Made by a program: the position numbers and the translations under genes
The notes under the pieces: generated by a model
What the model was told of the DNA's origin: nothing
What the model saw: the letters and a program-made list of their open reading frames with translations, nothing else
The model's database searches: none
Shown here: piece by piece, positions 13,243 through 24,877 of the stretch
How positions within the stretch are numbered: the first letter of the stretch is position 1
Layout of the letters: the number at the start of each line of letters is the position of its first letter
Source: Pseudopyrenochaeta lycopersici
Lineage: Eukaryota; Ascomycota; Dothideomycetes; Pleosporales; Pseudopyrenochaetaceae
Direction of reading: 5' to 3'
Assembly (NCBI GenBank): GCA_003313425.1
Contig: NHZP01000035.1
Location: 186,001-250,000 of the forward strand
Length of the DNA stretch: 64,000 bases

Positions 13243-13998
13243 AGACATTACGTGTACCCGAGACCACTTTGTTTCCCATATAATTGGATTGTTGTCATTT
13301 TCCCATTTTACTGATGACTTTTTCACATCCCATCGAGTTTCGAGAACGGCACTTGACAAGTTTGGCACCATTGTCTCGGCGCTTGGATTGTCTTCGTTTT
13401 CTTTTTATTCTATCCTTCTTTTCTCCCCTTTCACAGCATTGCGATTTGGTCTTCACTGGCGGCGTGAATGACAACAGAAAAAAGTCGGCCCTGCTTTCTT
13501 TTTTGTATACTACGGTGTTTGGCTTGAAGGCATCTTTAGAGCTTCTCATCCTCCCCCCTTTTTGGAAGGTCGCTGGGCGGTTTTTACATGGTGGGAGGTG
13601 TCGGGATCGGGGTTAGAATGCATTATATTTTTCTCCTACATATTTTAAGGGATTCTGATTGTTTGTTGATCGCGTGAATGGGCGCTTTGAGTTTGTGGAT
13701 CCATCGATATGTTCAAACAATCCAAGGTTACCATGCCCCATCCCTAGATTCAGAATTACCCACACATTATATGGTATCAAGGACTTGTTTGCTTGAAATG
13801 TCATGTTTCGTTCATCTATGGACTAGTCTATCATAACGCATTGCATTACCATGATCGCATTTCGGGAAAACGGACACGTCCAAACGTAGCCATTCATACC
13901 ACGCTCCAAAATGCTTTTACATAAAGTGTCTTTCACAGACGCCTTCAGCCCACCGTCTAGCCTAGACGCAACACCGAGCCCCGGAAAACAAGTTTTGC
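13243..13998. other. Convergent intergenic region between SEC7 and Hsp110 3' ends
   Basis: Two genes end towards each other here. The stretch is T-rich, with several TTTT runs and ATTATA-like signals suited to two 3' UTRs. No credible coding frame was seen. Confidence 0.5.
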
Positions 13999-16491
13999 CT
14001 AAGCAGCCTCCTCAACGCTATCGGGCTTCTGGGCCTCAGCGTCGGTCATCTCAGTATCCTTCTCGTCCGCAGGTGGCGGCGCGTTGGCCTGCGCCTTCGC
14101 CTCGGCTTCCCGCTTCGCACGCTCAAGATCGGCTTGCTTAGCTGCGTGCTCTTTTTGCTGCTTCTCCATAAGAGCTTGTCGCTCGCCCTCGATCTTGTCG
14201 TTGTAGCGCTGGATAATGGGACCAGCGATGGAGCGGATATCTTCCTTCTTGGAGACGTACTGTGCTTTTGAGGCATCTTCGCCATCCTCATATAGCCAGT
14301 CCTGTATCATGTCAGTCAAGCTCCGTTTGGAATTGTTGTCATGGCAGAGGGCTTACCTCGATGGTTTCGAGCTTGGCATTTAGCCTCGACTTCTCATCGT
14401 CGCTTGCAAACTCTGCGTACACGTCAAGAATCTTGTCCTTAAGCTCGTAGATGAAGCTTTCGAGATTGTTCTTCTCGTTCTCGGTGTCGGCCACGAGCTT
14501 GTCTTCCATGATCATGGCATTTTCACGCTCTGCTGCGGCTTCCTTGGTAGCCTGATCAAGAGATGCGGTACCTGCTGACAGAGGCAGGTCGCCCTTCCTC
14601 TGCTGCTTCTTTACCTTGCGCATCTTCGGTGGTTCCTTGGGAGCATCCTTATCGACGTCCATGGCCTGCGCAATACTCGTTAGCTCATCTGTTACGGTTG
14701 CGAAAGCAGAAGGACGCGCAAGTACAAATTCAGTGCTGGGCTTGTGACGTTTCGCGGCAGGCTCGGACGGGCTTTGCTGGCCGTTACTCTGATCAGTGGG
14801 AATGGAAGAACGTACATCACCCTCTTTTCCTTCTTCTTTTGGCGGTTCGGGGATTGGCTCCTCAACCTCGGTCTCCTCCACGTAGTACCCAGACTCAACA
14901 TTGAGCACACCGTGTATGTTGAGGCGGGCTTTCAACTTGCAAATCATAAAGTCGCCCTTGGGGTCCTCCTTGACGCCCTTGACGGAAAAGCGACCGATCC
15001 AGGGGTTGGTCTTGCCTGGCAGTTGCTCTGGCTTAGCATACCTGGCCTCGAGATCGAACGGGTGTTTTCTGTAGAATGTGAGAATCTTGGTGGATGGCAT
15101 GACGTTGCCCTTGTTGAACACAGTCAAGTTAGTGTCCTCATCTGGAATATCCTCGGACTTTTCCCAGGTGAATTCGACGGGGTAGTTGACCATGTCGTGG
15201 ACGGAGAAATCACGAACACGGAAAACGGGGGAGAGGATAGCGCAGCTGAAAGCGCAGCCACGTGCGACAGCCTCGTCTTGGTTGAGGGTGAAAGAGAGAG
15301 GCTTGCCGAAGTATTCTTGAATAGCAGACTTCAGGGCGGGAACGCGAGTGCATCCACCGACCATCTCGATGGCGTCGATGTCTTCGGGCTTGAGCTTGGC
15401 TTCAGCGAGGGCCTGCTCGATAGGGACGGTGGCGCGTTCAATCAGCGGCCTCATCAAATCCTCCAGCTCCTCGCGCTTGAGCATGCCGCGAACGTCCACG
15501 TCGTTCATAATGGACTCGACGTTGAGGGGAGCCGCGTTATTGGCGGAGAGGATCTTCTTGAGCTTCTCCACACCAGCGGCGAGGCGGAACCGCGCCTTTG
15601 CGTTCTCCATAACATTGATCTTGTACTTGTCCTTGAATTCGGCAGCAAAGTGCTCAACCAGGGCCTTGTCAATATAACGCCCACCGAAATGGCGGTCCCA
15701 GGCGCTCGACTTGACAGCCAACTCGCCCTTTTTGAATTCAACAACGGTAGCAGTGTAATTGCTGTGGCCGATGTTGACGAAGACGACTCTCCGTGGCTTT
15801 TCCTCCGGACCTGGCAGGTCGAGTTTTGTGATGCCGTAGCCGAGTGCGACTGCGGTGTTGTCGTTGATTAGTCTCAGGCACTTCAAGCCGGCAATATCTG
15901 AAGCGTCGAGGATCGCGCGGCGCTGGGCGTCGGTGTACCATACGGGGCAGCTGAGCACGATGTCTGAGACGGGCAGCTTCAGCTCGGCTGAAGCGGTGGC
16001 CTTCATCCTGGTGAGGTACATGGCAGTGATCTGCGTGGCCGTGAACTGCTCCTTCTTGCCCAGGTATGTGACCTCAGCGCCAACCTGGCCGCCCATGTCG
16101 ACGAGCGGCGCCGATACAAAATCTTGCTCGACCTGGACATCGGGGTCGGCGAGGGAGCGGCCGGCGAGGCGGACGAAGGAGGAGACTGTGTTTTTGAGGT
16201 TGGAGATTTCCTGGTTCTTTGCGGCCTCGCCGATGTATCTGCTCTTGGGGCCGAAGCCTACCAGCGACCTACAAATTTGTCAGTGGGAGCGTGTGCGTGC
16301 ATGGCGGTGAGAGGCTGCTTACGGGGTCGCGCGGTTGGAGACTTCATTTGCGATCTAGAGGGAGTCAGCACTTCTGCACACATGGCCAGAGAAGATATTG
16401 GCGGGCGCAGACTCACCACATCGACGCCGCGATTGCGCGCAACAGCAATAACGCTGTTGAGCGTTCCCAAATCAACGCCCACAACAGACAT
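13999..16491 (-). CDS. SSE1: Hsp110-type chaperone (Sse1/Hsp88 family, Hsp70 nucleotide exchange factor)
   Basis: Minus-strand exons are 16491-16417, 16354-16323, 16268-14816, 14665-14357 and 14301-13999, giving 723 aa. A 150 nt segment (14815-14666) is open and in frame but has a GTACGT donor, a GCTAACG branch point and a GCGCAG acceptor; retaining it gives 773 aa. Removing it restores KEGD-AMDVDKDAPKEPPK, the usual family arrangement. The N-terminus MSVVGVDLGTLNSVIAVARN is the Hsp70-superfamily ATPase start. Further on are VSNRATPSLVGFG, VMPSTKILTFYRKHPF and the extended acidic linker that marks Hsp110 rather than Hsp70. The C-terminus is Glu/Ala-rich without EEVD. The protein acts in the cytosol as an exchange factor for Hsp70 and as a holdase. 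Family identity is certain; the number of introns is the point to check. Confidence 0.9.
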
Positions 16492-16923
16492 GTTTATCGG
16501 TGGTGGCGGGGTATCAGTCGTAGAAAAGGAAGGTATGCGCTGTCGGCGGGTGTTTTTGTAGACTTTGGTCGTGAATGAAGGTCGGAGGTACCCGCAGCAC
16601 AGAAATTTAGCTGTTAGCTGGTTTTGCTCTACGAGGCTGGGCTGTTGCGTAAATACAGAACTTCACAGAACTTTCTCGATGGCACCGTTTAGCGGGGCAC
16701 TAGAAAGTTGGGATGCACGGACCCCCCAGTCGCCGCATCGCCTATCAGTGGCACTATCAACAACAAACACGCTGCGTCATGCCCGGCCCACCAAGAGCCG
16801 CCCCAGACGCGTTGACAGCTGCTGAGGTGCAATTGAGGCCTCCATGAGCGCGTGCTGCCTCTTTCTCGGCTGTTCCAACGCGTCGCTCGCTACGTAATAG
16901 CCAAAGCCTGCAGCGTCTCCACC
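16492..16923. promoter_or_regulatory. Divergent promoter of Hsp110 and CENP-L-like gene with HSE-like motif
   Basis: The two start codons are 432 bp apart and face away from each other. At 16668-16675 the sequence GAACTTTC is a GAAnnTTC inverted pair of a heat shock element, with a weaker third unit after it (GAT at 16678) and another GAA at 16658. This is consistent with heat-shock control of the chaperone. Motif-level evidence only. Confidence 0.4.
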
Positions 16924-18108
16924 ATGGCCGACATCCCGCCGTACCCGCTCTACAACAGGACCTACAACCTCTATCGGCTGTCGCCACTGCACCATGGCGA
17001 GACGCCGCTCCTCAGCACACACAGCCTCCGAACCCACGCGAAGCGTCTAAAGGAGCAGCTGAAGGGCGACAATGTGCGCGGTGTGCAGGTCGACTTTGCC
17101 AGTGCCGACGACACTGCCAAGCTGGGGCCGCTGGAGGAGTGCAGCTGGGAAGTAGTAGGCGATGAAGACGCCTGGATCGACCGCTACCGACTGTCTGTAG
17201 AGCCGCACGCACCGCAATTCTCTGGTCTTGTCAAGCCAGATGAAGCGCGGGGCCTCGAGGTCAGTCTCGACTATGAAAAGCAATCCTACAATGCCCTACT
17301 TCTCCGCGATCCTGGCGTCACGTCGTCACCCGATGGCTTCACCTCCCTGCCACTGCTACTTGTGAAAATGCCAGGCCCGATACGGGACATTTTCTTGAAC
17401 TACATCCGGACAACCTTCGACGCTCACGTTGCGCCGCTGAGACTGCCTCCATCCTTCATCACCTCAAGCCTCGAAACCTATTTCAGACACCTCACTGCGA
17501 GCACCTCTACGCAGTCCATTCAAGAGGTCGTACGCCAGCTGCACGTCCAACTCGCCTTCCCCAATACCACATCGCTCCTCAAACACATAGAAGTCACCAT
17601 TGCAGGCGCAGATGTCCCCGGCTTTGTCACCCGAGGGAAGGCCCTGAAAAATACTCACAATAAGCCTTTCACAGCTGCTTTGGCGATGTATCTCAAGCAG
17701 CACCTTGCTCTCGATGTATCGCACTCCAAGGCCCAAATTTCGCGAATTTCTTGCCATAGCTTCCATCTCGGCACCGAGCGCCTCAAGCTCGCCGCACCAG
17801 ACACTCTTCCAGACTCCTCATTCGCCGATGAGGGAGACGCCTCTCAGGATTCAAGTGCGGGACAGCTTGCTGTTGAAGACTTCTTTAAATCCTTGGTGCG
17901 CGAAGCTACTGGAACTGGGAAGTTCCTGCCCGAGGATTTGGCGAAATATGCGAGGGAGCAAACACCATCCTCCACTTCAAGTGCAAATACTGGCCGGAGG
18001 AAGAGAGCCATCAGTAATACGGCTGCTGGAAACAACAACAAGAAGAATAAGGCAAGAGGCAAGGAGAATGGGAGGACAATGGACGACGCAGATATGCCGG
18101 ACGTTTGA
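16924..18108 (+). CDS. Probable kinetochore protein of the CENP-L / Fta1 family
   Basis: A single exon encodes 394 aa. The start is the ATG in a perfect CCACCATGG context opening MADIPPYPLYNRTYNLY; an earlier in-frame ATG at 16852 would add 24 residues. The N-terminal half has YRLSPLHH, RTHAKRLKEQLKGDNVRGVQVDF and a central SLETYFRHL segment. The second half has FPNTTSLLKHIEVTIAGADV followed by a conserved-looking LGTERLKL block. The tail is Ser/Asn/Lys-rich with RKRA and KKNKARGK, suggesting nuclear import. This pattern resembles fungal CENP-L/Fta1 proteins of the Sim4/CCAN inner kinetochore, recalled by pattern rather than by search, so the assignment is moderate. No enzyme motif or membrane segment is visible. 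Confidence 0.55.
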   Translation: MADIPPYPLYNRTYNLYRLSPLHHGETPLLSTHSLRTHAKRLKEQLKGDNVRGVQVDFASADDTAKLGPLEECSWEVVGDEDAWIDRYRLSVEPHAPQFSGLVKPDEARGLEVSLDYEKQSYNALLLRDPGVTSSPDGFTSLPLLLVKMPGPIRDIFLNYIRTTFDAHVAPLRLPPSFITSSLETYFRHLTASTSTQSIQEVVRQLHVQLAFPNTTSLLKHIEVTIAGADVPGFVTRGKALKNTHNKPFTAALAMYLKQHLALDVSHSKAQISRISCHSFHLGTERLKLAAPDTLPDSSFADEGDASQDSSAGQLAVEDFFKSLVREATGTGKFLPEDLAKYAREQTPSSTSSANTGRRKRAISNTAAGNNNKKNKARGKENGRTMDDADMPDV

Positions 18109-18957
18109 GCTTCATTTGATACCCAAAGTACCATCCGTACTTATTTCTTTGATCATTGATAGGTCTGCTACTCTCCCGTAAAAGTCTTAAACCCTCCTTG
18201 CCCAGCAGTCTAAATACTTTGATCAAATCAGAATTTTGTCAAAACACTATTCTTCTGTGTCCTCATCACGTGTGCAGTAGCATTATTTGTTCTCCACTCA
18301 TACGTCTTGGCATCCTTGATTCTCCTTTTGTGTTTGCTCAAGTCGGTAACTCGTAATTATGCACTTTTCTTGACTGATTTTTCCAGCCCATCCCTTCGCG
18401 TGTCAATTGCTGTCGGCATTCGCAACTTCCACACAAAGCACCACGCCTTCCGCTTTCCCACTTCCCGCCTCAGTGCTTACTACCGCCTCATTCAACACAT
18501 GCACGTTGCTTTCGATCAAGACCCGGACCAGGATGAGCCAACCTTGCATTACCGGCAATGCTCGCCATGTGTCGATGAGTTGTCGCTCATTCGTCCATTT
18601 GTTCAGTTCGCTGATTCGCGTCATCGAGCAACCTGAAAAAGCCATCTAAGAAGGGTCTTTTTCAGACGCTCCACATGCTCGTTCTCTTGTTGTCCCGGAC
18701 CCTTTGTTCCATTTCGGTTATGCTGATCGGTCTGGCGTCGCCAAACCAAAACATCTGCACACTGTAGAATCATATCCATGTGACAAGGCTGGCTCAGATA
18801 TTCCGCCTTGATTATCCAGTAATGAGACCTGATGTTACCCCGCTTTTGAAAAGGCTGAATGTAATCATAGCCTTCGCACGATAAGACCGTCAGGCTGATC
18901 AGAGACCCTGTTGTTGAGCATAACACTCATACAAAGGCGCCCGTCTGAACAACTCCG
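18109..18957. other. Intergenic region between CENP-L-like gene and decayed HET gene
   Basis: This 849 bp stretch is of mixed composition, with short overlapping frames on both strands and no recognisable domain. It marks the step from the compact housekeeping block to the sparse accessory block. Confidence 0.4.
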
Positions 18958-20774
18958 ATGGACTCCCACGACCAAATAAGGACCCTTCCACATTACCAAT
19001 ACATGCCACTGAGGTCCGAGAACTCGATCAGACTGTTAGTCTTGTATCATGCACATGGCGACGTGCTTGAAATCACGCTACAGGAGACTATTCTACCAGA
19101 CTCGGCCCCTTATCAAGCCCTTTCATAGGCATGGATGCACAGATGCCCGAAACGCCTATATTATGTGACGGCAAAGTCATTTATATAACTCAAAACTGCG
19201 AGGCTGCTCTAAAGTCACTGCGAAACACTTTCTTACCTCCCCACTTTCGTAAAGATTGCCCACGGCCTCGAACTTCGTTTCACGAGTTGTAGTCAAACAA
19301 CGTGACCAAGCGAAGTTTACCGAAAACAAACTCGTGAACTATGCTCATGGGAAAGCTCCCAATAGTGGTGACACGGAAAAGTATGACGATTCGAGGCAAT
19401 CACTTCGCCATGCAGGTGCTCTAGACAATGAAGTTGTCGGAGAAGGATACAGTCAAAGCCACAATCTTTCCAGCAAGACATTGAACACGCATAATGATGA
19501 CAAGATGGTTCATTGTGTTTGGGCGATTGTCAGAGACAATCAACAACATCAACATAGATTCCGAGTGGAGAAAAGGTCTCAACCGAGTCCTAATGTTGTT
19601 CGCTCTGAAGCGAGAGGTGATATCTTCGCGAGAGCAGGGAGCCAGAACAGGATCACGAACGGTCGTGGACCTTTTGAATTATGCCCGAACAAAGAAGTGC
19701 CATGACTCACATGATCGCATCTTCGGCATGTTTGGAATTTTGAAAAGCTTAGGTGTCGGTTTGATGGAACCTGATTACAAGAATGATATACCGGAGGTTG
19801 TCCGTCAAGCAACCGCAGCAGTGATCGAGTACCAAGGTACACCTCATGATGTTCTTATAGCTGCGTATCATCGCAGCGATGAGCTTCCGAGTTGGGTGCC
19901 TGATTGGGGAACACCTGACTTGAACGTGTGCCCGTTCCTCAACGTCATAGCGTCACCACCAGAGATCTTGGAACATCCTACACTGACTATTCCTTCCACA
20001 GAGAGTCCATGGTTCAAAATATCAACTGATAATAAGGTTCTGCATTTACTCGGGCATCATGAAGTGGTAGAAGTTGTGGACTCACCCATGGACCCGAATG
20101 AAGCTTTGCTCAGCATGAGTTACATAATGAGTGGCGCATGGAAGCAAGCGGACACCTGTCAAACTGATTCACAAAGCTTTTTGGCAAGTAATCCTGTCTA
20201 CCTTGAAGTGCTACATGAAGAGTTTCGAGCATGGCAGAAGATTTTTTCTTGGGTGGATTTTATCCAACAATTTACCACGAGTTCCGTTCTGCCACAATCA
20301 AACCCATCCACGAATGGTCTTACTGTCGTGCAAGCAACGGAAACCATTGCTCAATGCTTTTCATTTTACAGCCAGTTCGTTCTGGGCGATGAAAGGCGCG
20401 CAATGCATCAATCCTTCAAGGCTTGGTGGGGACTAATTGCCACGGCCCGAGGTGTGACAATCGAAGATCCAGAAGCGATATTCAAGATCTGGAAAGAAAT
20501 TCAGGATACGGTCGGTAAGGATAACCACCATAAATGGCTTGCAACAGCTCGAAATCTTGGAAGCGTTATAGTGATCAAGGACAAACAAGTTGGCGCCTCG
20601 CGTGAGGAGATCCTGCCAGATTTGGACTCACTGGTGCACGTTCCTGGGTTAGGAAGGACGTTACTTGTCCGCAAGGCTGATCATGGATATCTTTTCCGCG
20701 GTTTCGTATTCATAGCGGACCTTAAACCGTGGAAATGTCGACCCGATGGCGCAGTAGAGGTGCAGCTAGTGTGA
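18958..20774 (+). pseudogene. Decayed HET-domain (heterokaryon incompatibility) gene
   Basis: The ATG at 18958 opens a typical HET N-terminus: YMPLRSENSIRLLVL, then TLQETILPDSAPYQALS. At 19126-19128 a TAG stands where the family has tyrosine (ALSYxW). The downstream match (ETPILCDGKVIYITQNCEAA and SLRNTFLPPHFR) continues in another frame, so a shift lies near 19135-19150. The region expected to encode the conserved DAICINQ block (about 19250-19330) carries further stops and shifts. A long frame then resumes (about 19494-20774) with the C-terminal HET signature: VVDLLNYARTKK, SHDRIFGMFGIL, EPDYKNDIPEVVRQAT and LPSWVPDWG. HET proteins trigger cell death after fusion of unlike hyphae. Here the signalling domain itself is destroyed while the C-terminal part stays open. 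An alternative spliced structure was considered, but it does not remove all breaks. The call as HET-derived is firm; the pseudogene status is probable. Confidence 0.8.
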
Positions 20775-21451
20775 TGAGAATTATACTGGAGTAATACAGG
20801 ACATTGACTGGCCTCCACAGCAAAGGTTGGACACGCCAGCCGATATCAAGGACTGTTTACATGTTGAACGGGCACAACCCTAGTGATACAATAGCTACGA
20901 ATAATACAATAACTGCGAATGACAAAATAACTGCGAGTGCCACCGGAGCAACCAGTATAAAAAGCTCTCTCAGTAACTCAATACTTTAATTGGCTTAAAT
21001 GCTGATTCATCTGATGTGGAGGAACTATACTGGGCTGAAGACGACAAGGAGTGTAAAGATCTTTATGTGCTTCTGTTATACTCCTATTGAACAGGAAGAG
21101 TAGTATGAAAGAAAAGTACGATGAAAGACCGTTCAAAAGATTACAAAAGCGCGGGTATGATATAATTATCGTGAGACATGAGTTTGATATGCTCCGCATA
21201 CTCAGCAATGTGGTTCCAGTATCCGTACCAAGCTTGAATATCCTGGAATGTGTCATTAACTACAAACGACGAGTCAGGTTCGTAAGGTAAGAACAGTTAA
21301 TCCTTCCATCTGCTTCTCACCTGGACTTTAGCGCAACTAGCGTTTGCTTAGCGCTCTGTGCATTTGCTTCTCGGCTGCCCAGAATAAATATCTTCGGCCC
21401 CCCCTCATATTTGATCTCTTGCTCTCCATGTTCGATTGGTAGTTCAGTACA
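20775..21451. other. AT-rich intergenic stretch with short imperfect repeats
   Basis: At about 20,886-20,940 there are three imperfect units around ATAACTGCGAATGACA-like sequence (ATAGCTACGAAT, ATAACTGCGAAT, ATAACTGCGAGT). No gene was seen. Confidence 0.35.
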
Positions 21452-22559
21452 ATGCCGCCTCCTATCGTGTTGCTCAGCTCCTTCAAGACTCCCAATGCCA
21501 GTATAGCTGTTGGTGAGAGCTACTCCAAGGAGCACCAGGTCAGTCAACATTCCAGAAATCCCTATTTACTTATTAATGCGCTGTAGAAACTGCTGACACT
21601 CGCATACCATCGCTTCGGCAATGGCTATCCCCAAGATCAATGGGACTGTCACTTTCACTACACCGCTGAGCAGATTATGGGGGCGAAGTGCAAAGGCGAG
21701 CTCGACGATATGCTCTATGATGAGGGAGAGTACTTTGTCCCGTGCTTTATGCAAGGCGAGGAGCTCCACCTCATTGCTCATTTTGTGATCAAGAGCAAGC
21801 GGAAATTCTCTTCTGTGCCGGTAAGTGCCTTATTTCATGTTGGAGTATCCCCAATCTTCTTCTATCGGTGGGGTCCACACTGAATCCGCCGAAACTTGAT
21901 TGAAATTTTGTATAGTTAACATCTCGATACAGGCAAGGTCCCTCCCAATAGATCAATTGCAGAATCCGGCCAAGTCCGATCGCTCAATCATACAAAACGG
22001 TTCTAAGATGAGCGCCACTCTGTTGACTCGGAAACCGATTGAGTCGTCTCAGCCTATAAAGAAACGGAGACTATCTGGCAACGAGAACAGAGTCACGCCC
22101 TTCAAACACGGCCGCGACGGAGCAGCGAACCAAGAACTAGTCACCTCAGAACCATATCGCTTGTATAAGGCAGACATACAGTCTGAATCTCAGAGTCTTC
22201 CTGAGATTTACCCTCCCTTTCTTGCGGGAATAAACGCAAGACAATGGAAACGAACTTTCGAGTCACACTATCAAGGGGGTGTCCCTGCACATTCCGTGCA
22301 TTACAGCGCCGACTATCAATCTTTGCACAGTAACCAGAAAAGCAGACTTGTACATGCTGTCATGATCGATGATGAAGTGTATGGTGTTGAAGCCATAAAC
22401 TCTTGCAAATCCTGCACAAAGGTCGGTGCGACTTGTCGTATCTATCACCCCAAGATGCGTTGTGAGTCCTTCAACAAATCTTTTGATCACGGCAGATCCA
22501 TTGGAGGAAGTTGTTCTAACTGTCGCCATCATGATAAACGTTCTTGTGATGCTAAATAA
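21452..22559 (+). CDS. Hypothetical protein with C-terminal Cys-rich (putative zinc-binding) tail
   Basis: Three exons, 21452-21538, 21587-21820 and 21933-22559, give 315 aa, and all three join in phase 0. The first intron is GTCAGT...CTGTAG and the second GTAAGT...ATACAG. The N-terminal part (residues 1-107) has LAYHRFGNGYPQDQWDCHFHYTAEQIM and an acidic middle, and looks globular. The centre (about 108-190) is basic and Ser-rich with KKRRLSG, a possible nuclear signal. The last 65 residues hold eight cysteines: CKSC, then C-R-IYHP, then C, followed by GGSCSNCRHHDKRSC. That CxxC...C...C...CxxC pattern could bind two zinc ions or act as a treble-clef-like finger. I do not recognise the family. 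It lies alone between a decayed HET gene and a gene-free stretch. The splice sites and continuous open phase argue for a real gene. Confidence 0.55.
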
Positions 22560-24877
22560 GCTCACTAGTGTCTGGAGTAGAGCTAATTGGACTAGTATAG
22601 CTGATTGGTCTGGAAGCGTCTCACAAACCGTCCTGAAGGGAATTGCACACTACCTTGAGAGTACATGCATGCATGTACACATATGAAAGCTGAGACAGCT
22701 TAAATAAAGGGCATAGGAGACAAGTGTGCTTTAAGAACTGATGTAAATTTGGTATTTCGATTCTGTGAACATGGGTAGTCCGAGCTCTCGACAGAGAATC
22801 AGCTCAAATTCTCCGTCTTTAGCAGATTGAAGTTTCCATTACAACGCCGGGGCTCCTTCTAGTATTCTAACACTAATTTCTTTTCCGAGCCACCTTCTAG
22901 GGCTCACCAGATTGTCGCGCTACAAATACTCTTGGGGCACAAACTGCTAAAGCCATCATTCGCAGAACAAATTACGTAGCTGAAATATCAAGAATCCGGG
23001 TTCTTGCAGACACAGACCTGTATAACACAGTACTACTTTAATTTCTTTGTTGGCATTTGCAAACGAGCGCGCAAAAGACTGCTATCGTGAGTTTGAGTGC
23101 AAGCCCAAGTAGCAAGGTCAAATGATCTACTTGCGCCTCACTTATCCATGTGCAGCGGTTTTGTAGAGTGCGCCCGACGAGGCGGAGAAGAACTTCATGA
23201 ACAAGCGTAGATATTAGTGCGCCATTCATGTCTGAGGAGAACACACCCTGGCCAATCCCATCCTCTTAGCGTTGGGGCCTTCAGTTGAGCCGTGCCTGGA
23301 TGGCACCCGTAAGAGCGCTTTGCCTGCCCTAACATTATTTCTCTATATCCTACAAGCAAAATGCTCCCATCGGCTACTGTCAACGCAGTCACGGGTCTCA
23401 TTGCTTGTGAGGCTGCCATGGTGAATATTCTCTACTAGTCCCGCACGGCCACTGTACCTTCCCTCAGGATGTGAAGGGTCTAACACAGTTCGAAATCGGG
23501 CCGAGGGGGCGGAAGCATGTCCTCCATTTCCGACTTGGTGGTGTGTCGTTGCGATTTGGTAAGAATTGTTGTAGAACCTGGACGAGTGGTAACTCAATTG
23601 AAGAAATCAGAAGTCAGTGCCACTAGCTATTCTGTTGATGCAATACCACCCTAAAGACCTTAGCTTAAGTATGCCTTTCAATCAAAGATGTTTTCCTTTT
23701 GGATACAAAGGAAATGGGTAACTACGCACGTGAATATCACCTCTGCAGTAGCCGGTGGTTTCAAGAACATCTATGATGTCGTTTCAAGGACGATGTGTAC
23801 TATCACGAACTCTATATGACAGCCTACCCAAGACTCGGGCAATGTTCAAATGAATGCAGCGTTGTCCTCAAAGTTGAACAAGTCCAGCTGTACATGTGCT
23901 GTGCTTACGTCTGAAATAACCCTGAGAGCACCCAGCTCTATCATGATCGCTCCGTAGACCTTGATACCCAAAAATATACAAGATGTCGATACCAAAATAG
24001 AAATTCGAGGGACTTGTTGTAAAGAATGCGGAATTCCATTTCGAGGTTTTTGCCCTTATATAGTTCGACTCCAACTAACAGGGCGATTAAGCTCATATGA
24101 ATGTTTGCGAGTAACTCGAAGCCTTGTTAGCTTCGTATTTTGAGGGAGAATCTGCATTCGAGGGGTGAATGGTGTGCATTCCAATATAAGCCGAGCAATA
24201 CCACGGCTAGTTTTTTGCAGTGATTATGAAAGCAGTATTCACTCCTCTTCAAGATAAGTGTATGCGCATTAATGGAATGACCGGAATTACCCCTTTTTTG
24301 GAAACAAAATGATCCATTTTACAAGAATGCTGTTTGGTAATCCAAGATTTGTGGTCAGTGATATGTGGGTCTGTAAGGAGACAAGAGCCTTATAGAACTG
24401 ATAACCACAATTCTCGTCGGAAAATGCTGCCAATCTAGATGTTCTGGGATATTTTTAACTATGCTTAGGTGCGATTTAGTAGTATTATGTGTATTTGCTT
24501 GAGCTCTACATGTAAACTAAATGCACTGTTCGCGTAGAGCAATGAACATTTGGGGATGCGAAGCAGCTGGTATTTTTTGAGTACTAGACCTGATTTTAAT
24601 TAGTTGTTGCCCTAGCACTCCAAAAATACGAGCTCCTTCGTAAGTGCAATGAAGACGTTCTTCCTTACTGTTGTGTAGGAGAAGAGCGATTCACCGAAGC
24701 ACAATCTCGTACTTCACTACTTACTACACTAGTCTTATCTAAAATGGCTTCCAATTCCAATTCCACTTCATCTTATAAAATATACCCACAGCCCTCACCA
24801 CCAGACTTGTTCTCTCAGCACCCACTCGTCGCGACCAACCCAACCCTTCACCAACCGAACCTAATATACAACCAATT
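22560..24877. other. Gene-poor stretch of 2.3 kb
   Basis: No reading frame above about 90 codons with a recognisable domain is present on either strand. A short palindrome, ACATGCATGCATGT, lies at 22664-22677. The sequence becomes AT-rich towards 24,200-24,700. It could be decayed gene or transposon sequence, but no terminal repeats were found. Confidence 0.4.

Noticed and set aside
15500..15871. Long open frames antisense to the Hsp110 gene (14744-15871 on the plus strand)
   Set aside because: Open antisense frames are expected opposite GC-rich, codon-biased coding sequence; no domain was seen.
23195..23419. Minus-strand frame starting MAASQAMRPVTALTVADGS, considered as an NLR-type N-terminus
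   Set aside because: Similarity is confined to about 20 residues of common composition and the frame ends without further family motifs.
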